Positions 34,973 to 46,900 of a stretch of DNA of 64,000 bases are shown here, piece after piece. Both the position numbers and the translations under genes were made by a program. Within the stretch, counting starts at the first letter, position 1, and each line of letters starts with the position of its first letter. The notes beneath the pieces are model-generated. The model had not been told where the DNA came from and did no database searches. It was given only the letters and a program-made list of their open reading frames with translations. This DNA is from Symsagittifera roscoffensis. Taxonomy: Eukaryota > Xenacoelomorpha > Acoela > Convolutidae. The stretch spans positions 49,179,220-49,243,219 of the forward strand of contig NC_087063.1 of NCBI RefSeq assembly GCF_963678635.1, in the 5' to 3' direction.

Positions 34973-37900
34973 ATTAAATATATTATACAACTGCGTATAC
35001 GTATAATTAAAGATAACGTTAATAAAGTTAATTAATACGATTTTTTTCTAGTTTTTTTTATAATTTCTTACAAGATAATCTTTTAATTTCTTTTTAAAAA
35101 TTTTTTAAAAATTATGAAAACTCTTAAATCGACTCTTAAATTGATAAAAACTTATTGAAAATGTTTAATTTGTTGTTTTTTTTTTAACATTTGTTATTCT
35201 TGCATCAATCTTAGAATCTGCGTATTTCCAGGCAGGTTTGAACTTTCCTAAATTTCATGTTGATTCTACATAAGAGGCTCATTTAGATATTGGAGGATAA
35301 GATACATAATGCTCTGATGCTGAAAGCACAATAACATTTATTATCTCGCACACAAAATTGTTGTTCCGATCATTGAAAATGGGGAAGAATTTTGTATTTG
35401 GATGTTTTAATTTTTTTTTTAATTTTTTTTTGTTTTCCAAGCTAAAGCAGGTACCAGAAATAGTCATCAAACAAGATGATAAAAACCATTTTGAGATATT
35501 TTGATTTTTCAAAAAATTGATTTTACTACAAAATAGCTTCCTTTAGTTTTTCTCTGGCAATTTTTTTTTTCAAAAGTGTTTTAAAGTTTTTTTCAAGTTT
35601 TCTTTTTTCATGTTTTTAACTTATTTTTGAAAATCATTAAATTTATTTTTGCCTATTTTAATATTTTTTTACGCGTTCATGTAGGTGCATCATCACGCGA
35701 TGTACAAAAACAAAACAAATTTGAAGAAAAAATATGGAAATATATTTCTCTGAAACGTGGTGCGAACATTCTGTGCTACTTGTAAAGCCACTGGCTACCT
35801 TGTTCCGTATTGAAATCGGTTACTTGGCCAGATACTTTTTATACGACTCTTTTTTAACATTTATTAGTTGATGCTCACAATACAAAATGCATGGTGTATC
35901 ATATCTGTCCTAGCAAAAAACAATTGGAGACCAACAAAAAGGCAAAGGGAACATTCAGGGCTTTTCCCTTGTACACAAACAGTCTTGTAATACTATAACA
36001 TACTGAAGACTCACAGTGTGAGTATAAAAATTGACAAGGAGGAGAACTTTTTGTTCGTTTTGGGCAGCTTCAAGAAAAATTAGTGGGGGTCAGTGCAAAA
36101 CCATATTCGAAAAAAGTTACCTCCGTATTGCAATCAATTGGTTTCACTTCTTTGCTTTTCAGACTCAAATTTAGGAAAGAGCTGAAAAACCTCATTGTAT
36201 ATGTCGAGCATTTATGTCTCGTCCTTGATAGTTAACATGCCTTCATACGTACCATAACCTGCAGGTTTTTTCACTTCAAAAAACAAAAGTAACGGAGTAT
36301 TTGTGGTCGGGGTGTTTTTTTTCTTCAAACAAATTTCGGCTTTTTAACTAGCCATTTTTGACTGAGTTTTTCGTTTTTTTTTATTGTTCCGACTTTCGTA
36401 ACGAAAGTAACGGAATATTTGTGGTTTGGGTGCTTTTTTCTTTTGACAAATTTCGGCTGTTTAACTAGCCATTTTTGACTGAGTTTTTCAATTTATTTTT
36501 ATTGTTCTGACTTTCGTAACAAAAGTAACGGAATATTTGTGCTCGGGATGTTTTTTTCTTTAGACAAATTTCGACTTTTTAAATAGTCGTTTTTGACGGA
36601 ATTTTTCTACACCAATGAAAAATTATTGTTGTCCTGAGCTTAAATTTGGAAAGTTATTTCACCCATTATTGTTTTTTGTAAAGTTATGGGGGTTTAAAGA
36701 TAGTCATTTTGGCCAGTTTGGGTCAATTAACGGGCGGTTAACGCTTAAGTAGAGACTTAATCCATCTTAGAAATCGTTTCAAATTGATTAAAGGAAGCTT
36801 ATTTGCCATAATTGATTTGTTACTAGGAGCGAAATCTATCACTTTGTACTATATATGGCGTGTGGGGGGGGGGGGGGACAAAAAATCTCAAATTAAAAAA
36901 AAATCTTTTTCATTCTATTTTATTACAATTAATTTTTTCTTCTTATTACTGCTCCATAAACCTTAAAAGGCAGTCGGAACATTCAAGGCTTCGCCTTGAT
37001 ACGAGCAGTCTTGAAGAAACAGAAAAATTGAATAAAGTGAACTCCAAAAGGAAAGTAGCGATCGCAGTCTGTAGTTGACTAAGTTAAGTTTTTGGGCAGT
37101 GACATGTATTATTACGCATATTTTTTGCCAGCAGGTTTCAAAACGGCGACTTTGCCGGTTAGACAGACAGCGTCAGTTGACCTCAGCCACATCAGAGCAG
37201 CCAGTTTCTACACCAGCAACACATCCATATTCTCATTCGACCAATCGCATCTCACCCCAAGAGGACTTCTAAGAATGGACTTGGTTAACTTACACCAGAT
37301 AATGTCAGAAATTAAGAGCATCGAGATCCAAGCGGAGCTGGAAATCAGTAAAGATGTCCCTGATTTATTCTCACTGCATATTTCGACTAAAAGTGACTCG
37401 ACCGGTTTCGGATGTAAATCGCAACCATGTCCGCTAGCCGAGTTACAGGTAACCCAATGTTAAGTTGGAAACACAAAAAAATGCATTTTTTAAAGATCAA
37501 AATAATGCGCTCGCGGACTAAATCCCAAGGATAAAATCCTCCCGGATAAAATCCCACCGGATATAATCCCCCAGGACTAAATCCCCCATATTTTATTCAA
37601 TATGATGGAAATCAAATTGTACACATTATACGATTTTATCTTTTTATTGATTCCATTTCGAATTGACTTCCATTTGGTTGTCCAGCTTACTTTTACTATA
37701 TTCTAGAAAATCCAGAATTTCGCGACGAGGCAGTACCCAAAAAAGGCGAAAAATGCAACTAGATTTTCAATAGTCAATCATTTTTGGCTCTTTTTCCTTC
37801 CAAAAAGAAATAGTCTATTTTAGATTTTCAACGAACAGCTCTCTTTACATTCCAACCAATTTGACCATACATATCAATCATTTCGGACTACTTCCGAACA

Positions 37901-40900
37901 CTATAACGACAGTATTTCACGACAAAAAATTGGGTCCAAGAAATGTTTTCGGATCAAAATTGACGATCAAGGCATGGTAAACGCCTTGGAATACTTCATA
38001 AGCATGAACTCTGACTGTTTTCACGTGTTCACAAACAGAGACAGTTCTATTAGTTTGCTGAGTCGACACTTTTCTCGACCTCTTTTGAACTTGAAAGACG
38101 AGACTGATTTGTACATTGGACTGAACAGATTAGTGGGCAGTGAAAAGAGATCTGGAACTAGTTTGAAGCGAATCAGTATGGTGGTCAATGCTGGCTTTCA
38201 TCAGAATGGTAAGAATGGATCATTAACATTCTGATGGTAAAAATGATAGAAAAAGAATCAAAATGATAAAAATGAACCAAACTTTGATCTCGTGGGTCGA
38301 ATTGTACTCACGGAGACTGAAAAAAGCTCAAATCACGCATGAAGATTAAAAGAATTAGTTTTTGGACACAAAAGACTGCAGAAAAATTTTAAGATAGAAA
38401 ATACTAAAAAAAACGAGAGAGAATCATCCTGTTTATTTTAGAATTGGTGATTTTGAACAGTGATTGGTGCCGATGGATAGACGAGGACCAGTTTTACTGC
38501 AGCTGCCAAGTGGGATACATATGGAATCAGAACACTCACACTTGTGATGGTAAATTATAAGGAATCCACATGGTCAAAGTACTTGTATAGCAAAAAAACA
38601 TGAGTAAATAGCCGGTCTGAGAGATATAATCTGGTTTGAAAAAATAATCCTCGATTCAGCGGGAATCGGATTAGAGCCGGAGCGAATCTAGGGTTTTCTC
38701 GGTGGATATTCAAAAAAAACTGAAAATTTTGTCGGTCTTGTTTATAAGTTGGCCAAATTGATTATGCAAAATCTTCCAAAGCACTAAAATACCTCATTAG
38801 GTCATTTTCTTGCATTACAGGCGAGTTATGATAAAATTGGCCTTGTAAAACAATTTGGGGCATTTTTTGGAAACTTCTGACTAAAAACTTAGCGTTTTTT
38901 TTTGTTCAGCGCTCCCTTGCACGCGAATAAACCATCTGTTTGTCTTTTAGATTAAGACCATTTATCCACGGGGGAAAGGACCAACACAATAGCTGTACAG
39001 CTCATCCCGGAGAACAGCTGTTGTTCCCCTGTTTAAGAACTGCATGCAATTTTTTTTGGTTATTTTTCTTCTAAAAGTTGTTGTTTTTCGGGTGTTTAGT
39101 TTACTATACCCAATTTTTCTTCCACTTAGATGTGGACGAGTGTAGTGTGATGGCATCCGTGGAGGTTTTGTCTGTTCTGCCTACGAGTTGTGTGCACAAG
39201 TGTGTGAACCTGCAAGGCTCCTATGACTGTGACTGCCACCCTGGATTCAAAGTAGATCCCCAACTATTCTTCAACTGTATAGGTCAGTCTTGTCAACTTC
39301 ATTTGGATTAAACAACCATATTTCAGAAAATATTTTCTGCCTAACACTTTATGAGTTGCGTTGTGGCGCATCAGTAGTGGTGGTGTTCAGCAAACTTCAA
39401 AAAAGATTTTTTTAAAAAAAGATTATAGTCCATTATAATTGAACATAGTAGAATAAAAACATATTTTTTGATTTGAACAATAGTATTTCTACATTCTAAT
39501 AAAAGTGCTCATATCAAGGCGGAACCCTGAATCTTCCGGCTGCACCTTCTGCATGGCTATGGATTGTTTGGTGTCAAATAATGAAAAAAAAAATCAAAAA
39601 AAAAGAAAAAAATAAACATTTTAAAACATTATTGGTTTTTGAAAGCCATCATATGGAAACCAGACACCATATAAAAAAACAAAGTGAAAAATTTCGCTCC
39701 TAGTAACGTAGTAATTATTACAAATAGCCTGCTTCAACCAATCCTAACCTAGTTTTAAGGCTGATTTAATCTCCGCGAACGCGTTAATAGCGCGTAATAA
39801 ATTGTCCCAATTTGGCCAAACTGATTTCAAAACCCCATAACTTTACGGAAAACGATCGCAGTACATTCTGTTTTTAAAACTGAGCTCAAGACAACAATAC
39901 CTTTCAGATGGTAAATTTGGTCAAAAATGGCTAATTGAAAAGTCGAAATTTTTCTCTGCTGATAAAAAAAACCGCTCCGAGCACAAACATTCCATCTCTT
40001 TCTTCAAAAGTCAGTATAGTGGTAACATAGGTTGAGCCATAAGACAGTTGAGTAAAAGGAAAATAAAAAACGTTAATCGAGCACAGCCTAAGCGTAAGAT
40101 TATTTGTTGTTCCGACTTTAGGAGAAAATGAGGAACATATTTGCTCGGGGTGGATTTTTGTTCCGACTTTCAAAGAGAGTGAGGAACATAGATATCGGGG
40201 TGGTTTTTGTTGGCTCAAATAAATTTCAGAAAACTCTTTGTTTCCACGGGGTATCGATTCCTTGTTATGTATGGGCTCAGCTGGGTAAAACACAACTATA
40301 GTAGCCTGCCGCAAATCTGACTAAATTGCTCGTTCAATACTTTACACAATACTTTAAACTAACCAGAATCATAAAATTGTTTTAAATTGAATTGAGGCAG
40401 CTAATTGGGATTATTAATTCCATGCACGACTCAAAACAAGATTCAAGAGATATTATCAGCCTAAAAAGAGGTTTTGCAACATTCAGTTTAACAAAACTTT
40501 TCCAGACCATTTAAAGGGCAGTCGGAACAGTCAGCAGGGCCTTGACCTGATACAAGCACTCCTGTTATCAATTTTTGACCGCGTTTTTGAGCGTTTTTTG
40601 AAACATTTAACAGCACCATCCGATTCCATAAAAATAGATTCCGTTCACTTTTGGGTTTCGAAAATAAAATAAAAATTGAGACCAAAAATTTTTTGGTTTC
40701 AAAAAAAAAAAATTGGTTGAGGGTTTTGACGCTGTCGTGGGTGGATTTAGGGGGACGCGCTTCCTTTGAAGATTTGAACTCCTCATCAACCAAAGGGTCC
40801 CCCATTGGTTTTAGTTTATGACATTCTTTGGCAGACCAAAAGTAATGTTTTTATTTGATAATAATGAATGTCTCGAATGTCTATGCTATCGTTGAAAAAA

Positions 40901-43900
40901 AAAACGAAAATCATCCAGATGCTGTAGGATGTCGAAAAGTTTGATGCAAATAATTGGTGGCGCAAACGGTCGTTCGAATACTTTTAGTCGGTTGCGGGCT
41001 TTATTTAGCGCAGACCGACATAGTCGTGTCAATTGGACAATTTTTCATCCTGGGTGGACTGCAAACAGCTTGCTATGATGCTGCTGTTGATAGGTACTAG
41101 TTGGACTTTGCGGATATTGCTTCATTTTTAGAACAAGCATCCATAAATCCGACTATCCCAGGAAAGTTTTGTGGCTATGCTGACTTCTGTCAGATACTAG
41201 GCTGTCCTTTTGAGTGATTGCAGTCACTTAACACTACTGCCAGCTCTTTCTTGAACAATTCCAGTGAATATTGCCGTTTTTTGCTTTTTGTTTATTTTAA
41301 CTAATGATCATCGAGAATAAAAGTTGTGCAGTTTCGCAATGAAATTCCCATCTAATGTAGTTCATGGTCTTCTAGTTTGCGTGTAATAACTTGATAGAAC
41401 GAATCACACTTTGCTTCCGTTTCTATTTTGCTAAGCAAAAATTGGGGATTAAATTTGGTAAGAGCTCTAAATGCTCAAAAGTTTCAATCGAATCTTTTAA
41501 ATCCTCATGTTCTTTATTATCAAGACTAAATTTGAGTCTACACGGCAGGTTTAAAAAAGAGCGCCTCCAGATATGTACCTAATACTACATGTGATAAAAG
41601 ATAAGTTTGAGGATTATCAAGCATACATTAGATTTGTATAATGTAGGTAGATTGGCTGAGGGTAGATTGGTATACAGGATAGAATGTCATAGGTTAGATT
41701 CGGATGTGGTACTCAACTCGTTTGTTCATTTTTTTCTCTCAGTAAGTTAAGTGTCTTGAAAAAATTATAACAATGGGTTGATCAAATCTGCTATGAACAG
41801 TTATGTTTGCGTATCGAACATGCAAACATTATTTTTTTCGTATCTCAATTTAATGACAGATAAAAAGCAAATATACCATTAAGCCTCACCAACCACAACG
41901 ATTTATCAGTTTAGTGCTTTTAGCGTTGTAATATGGGTATGTTTCAAAATAAAACAAATGCAGCAAGTTATTGTGCAAGTAGCACAGAATGTTTATACCA
42001 TAGTCTTGAAAAAAACACACAAAAAAAGTTTTTTGTTTTAAAATTTAGTGTTGTTTTTTTTTCTGGGTGGCGAGTCTAAAGGATCTAAATAATAAGCTAG
42101 AGCTTAGAAACATTCGACAGTCGCAGTAAAAGAGGTAAATTCGAAACATTTAAAAAAAATGACTAGATCTGTAAAAAAGAAACATTATAAAAATATTTTA
42201 AAAACTACACATTTTTTCCATTTTTTTACAGATCTGTTTTTGAATTTTTGAAGTTTTTCACGTCCAAAAAAGCGTTAGAAAAATCCTAAAACTAAATTTA
42301 CTCGAGCATATGGCTTTTGTAATCGTCTTGACTTAAGCCTGATGGCATTAAAAATTTAAATTTTCAAACCAGGTTTTCTTGACACAGAGAAATTTTTTTC
42401 TAGTACATTTCTTAAGGTGGTTCAAATTACAACTGAAAAAGCTTCAATATGATATATCACTCAACACAATCTGATGATTGTTTGTGGCACCTGATTTTGC
42501 GTGGAAAACAAAAAAAGAAAAAAAGCTAAAACACAAGAATACAAAATTCCTCCCCATTTTTCAAGTGGTCGGAACAATAAACCAATTGAATGATAAACAA
42601 ATATGGTAAATTTTTAAAATCCAAGATTTTAAATTGGAGCAAATTTTTTCATTTGACTTATTTCTGGAAAATATAAACTGACATTTATAAATTGATTTGG
42701 TTCTAGATATCGACGAATGTCAAGAGTCAAGAAATCCTTGCAAAATTGGACGGTGCGTCAACACAATCGGCTCGTATTATTGCGACTGCTATGGTGCCGA
42801 AGACAGTGCACTCTATAAATCTTTGACAACTTCCGAATATAGAAGCATGTGTGATGGTCGAACGTCCCACATTTGTCGACCAATGCTCGGACGACTAGGT
42901 GGATGCCAGCATTATTGTCATTCTACATCACGCGGAACTTTGTGCACATGCCGACCTGAGTATACTTCTGTTGGTATAAATCAATGCAGACCAACTTGTT
43001 ACCATGGCAACTTCGGATGCAGTCAACAATGTGAAATGATTGACGACATGCCCACGTGCACTTGCTACCATGGATACGAGATCGACCGTGAACACCCGAA
43101 TATGTGCGTAGATGTGAACGAATGTGAACAGCGCGTGAATGAGTGCACTCACGGATGCGTGAACACAATTGGGGGTTACTACTGCACATGTCCTGATGGG
43201 TTGAGTTGGCATGTGGACCAGAAGACAAACACTTCATACTGTGCTGGTTGGTTCATTTTATGATTTGATATTTTCAATCTTTGACTCGCTTGATTTATCG
43301 TAAAGTTTCAACTATTTTTCCACATTTTAAAAGACTTTCAGCAAAACATAGCATATTCGTGAAAATTAAGAACAAAACATTGATAGTTTTAACAAATTTT
43401 CTGTTTTTTTTTAGTTAAGGATAGGGGATTTGTTTTAGTTAAGGATCGAAGTTGCGATTGTTTTAAAAGGATTCTGATTGGTTGAAATTTCTTGTAACAT
43501 ATTTAGTCCTTGTGCCACTCGAATAGCCACCAAAAGACGAATTAGGCCTTGCAAAAAAAATAGTATATTTTGGAGTTATCTTTCTTAGTCGAGAATGGGT
43601 TTTATAAGTAATTTAGTTTGAATTTGATCGTTTCATATAGTTTAATATTTAATATTTTACATCGACTTGGGTGTTTAAATTAGAACAAATCGATTTATTA
43701 GTTTATTACAATTGCGTCGTCATCCATTGCGCCACGCGTCCTCTTTTTGACACCAACACTTTTTAGCTCTCCTTTTTTCTGGGTTTTTCAATCACGCTTT
43801 TCCTTCCCGCCCTAATTAGCCGCTTTTGATCGCCATGTGCAGCCGTGTCAGTATCACTTTTCCTACCGCTTTTCTTCTTATCCCCTTTCCCCTTATTCTT

Positions 43901-46900
43901 TTTTGATCTTCTCACTGGAGATATGAATTCTTCATGCAAAGTAGACCCAAAACTTTCCACTATTTTTTCGACTTCTCTGCTAGTGAGAAAGTTGTTTACG
44001 TTGGTTTGAGTCATCTGCGATTCCATCTTTTCCCGATTTCTGAGTAGCGAAGACGAAACTTGTATGATATTAATCTGGAAACGAATTTTTTTAGTAACTT
44101 CTCACACCCTGTAATGACATGAGAAATCATCCAAGATAAAAAAATCTTATGTGAGCTAAAGACAAGAAAAAAATTTAAAAACGAGCTTTAGACTAGTTTA
44201 AAAACAAAGATTACTTAGGTCAATCTAAATGAAAATCTCCATATTAGGTCGCACCAAAACAAAACAGGTGTGCAGTCGTCGGGCCATTTGATTATTTAAA
44301 ACAATTCACTGGATCTTCCAAAACTGAGTGGGCAGTGAGCTTAATGACTGCTTTTATAAAGATTGCCCTCGGAAAAGAAAATAACAAAGCGAAACTGCAG
44401 ACGGAACGCATCTTGCTGACCTCCAATATACAAATTTCTTCCTCAGCCAGTGCGGACTGCAAGGAATCATGAAATTTAGGAATCCGGTTTCGCACAAAGT
44501 CTTCAGAACTTAGGAAAACCGACAATGCGGAAGAAGATATGATATGAAACAAATTCATTACCCAATTTAGAACTGCAGAATCTAAACTCAAGTTACTTGA
44601 GGCAAATAGAGTAAAAACGGACATAACTACTTATTATAACTGATTAGCAAACTGTCTCACGCTTTAGCTATCAACCACAGTCTTTTTTAAAAAATAAAAA
44701 TCGAAAAGGAAATAGCAAACAAGACTGCTCGTATCAGGGCGAAGCCCTGAAAGTTCCGACTGCCTTTTAACGTTTATGGAGCAGTAATAACATAAACAAC
44801 ATAAAAAAATTAAATGGAATAAAATAAAATGAAAAAAAAAATTCTAAAATTCGAAAATTTTTCTATGAAAATCAACCCCCACACGCCATATAAAGTACAA
44901 AACAATAGATTTCGCTCCTTGTAACAAATCAATTGTGGCAAATAAGCTTCTTACAACCAATTTGAAACGATTTCTTAAACTGATTAATTCTCCGCTTACG
45001 CGTTAATATAGCGCGAATTATATCTTTAAACGCTAGCTTTAAACCCTCATAACTTTACGAAAAATGATCACAGGTGAAATATCTTTTCAAATTTAAGCTC
45101 AGGACAACAATAGCTTTCGATTGATATAAAAAATTTACGTCAAAAATGGCTAGTTAAAAAGTCGAAATTTGTCTGAAGAAAAAAAAAACCCACCCCGAGC
45201 ACAAATATTCCGTTACTTTCGTATCGAAAGTCGGAACAATAAAGCTGGTTATGCGGCTAGCAATACAATAAAAGAAATAACAGAACACCCTGAGAATGAA
45301 TTCAAAAAAATTTATATATTTTTTGCATCAGTATGTTAAGAGTGTGCCGCCTCAAAATTTCAGCTTCTAGCCAATATAATGGATGAAGACTACACGCTAG
45401 GCGGCATGGAGACATTTTCCCCAAACATCTGACGTCTTAAACGGTACAACAAAATCAAAGTAGACGACGACAAAAACCTTGCAGAAGCCACTAAGATATG
45501 CGACTGCTTTAGGGCTGGAAAATGTTTCCTAATTTTTTCAAAATTGCAGCTACTATACACTCAGACAAACCAAAGGAATGCTCGTTTATGAAAAGATTGC
45601 ACGACCTACTTTTTCCTTGGGATAACAAGAGCACAACAAAAACTGAAACAGCATATGCTTGAAATAAACAGACAATCACAAAAAAATTTTATTGACGAAA
45701 AAATGAAGCCCAAAGACACTTACGACGTATTGTTTTATTAACTAGCAGCTGCTAGAGTAAAACCTGACGATTGGCTAGTTGAGAAGTTTCGAATAAAAGG
45801 ATAATTGCGAACCAGGAAAATGTTTTATGCTATTGTGGACTGGCACTAACAGAAGGTATCGAACCTCGCCAAGAAGATGCTCTTGTTAAAACGCCTATCG
45901 TCAGAACTTTGAGAAAACTAGCGAACACGACACTAAGTTTTTCAGGAAACCAAGCATAATTTTTGTTTAAAACCCTGGACGCAAAAAGAGACTGACAACC
46001 AATACAACGGGACAGGTAGTTGATTGTGTTCTCTCAGAACCTCAAAGTTTTCCTTGAGGCTATCAGAAACCGGGGATAACCACTCCAAGATAAAATTTAG
46101 ATTTTTTGGCAATAGTGTTTATGATGTCACAATTAAAGAATTTTTTCGGGCGCAAATTTACTCTGCAAAATGGTTATAAATAGCTACTGACAAAAAGATA
46201 TCAAAAACAACATCTGCCATTAGAGGGGCTATTGCGCTGATGCGTTTGACCACAAATTAAACCATAAATCAGGATAGCAGAACCTAAATGCGAACGCTGT
46301 ACGTAGACTGCACTTTGATGAGTAACCAGAAGATGGCAAAATTTTTTAAAAGACGCTTGCTTCGTAGACAGATGCAACCAACCTCATGGTTATCAAAAAA
46401 TAATTTCACTCAATTGCATCTTTCACGACGTCCATAAACGCACAAAGACTGGCGGTTGATCGCAATGCTCAAAGCCTGATTCCCATTTTAAGGAAGCTGA
46501 AAAAATCACAGCGTGAGATGGATTGATATACCGAGGTGCTGTACATTTCGCACTACAGCAGATCAGGAGTCAAAGCAAAGATGGTGCTCAAGAAAAGCAT
46601 CCACTAGGGCAGACAAAAAATGCGGGCATGCCAAGTCGCAAGATATGTAATCACTTCTCAATAGACGTGAAATATGGCAAGAACAAACCATAACTAAGAA
46701 AAACAAGACTGCTCGTATCAGGGCGAAGCCCTGAATGTTCCGACTGCCTTTTAAGGTTCATGGAGCAATAGTAATAACATTAAAAAAAATTAAATTAAAT
46801 AAAATAAAATGAAATTTTTTTTTCTAAAGTTTGAAATTTTTCATGAAAATCATCCCCCTACGCGCCATATAAAGTATAAAAAGATAGATTTCGTTCCTTG

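Noticed and set aside
42923-43237. Cys-rich minus-strand ORFs opposite SCUBE-like exon 6
   Set aside because: They are antisense shadows of the EGF-encoding exon.
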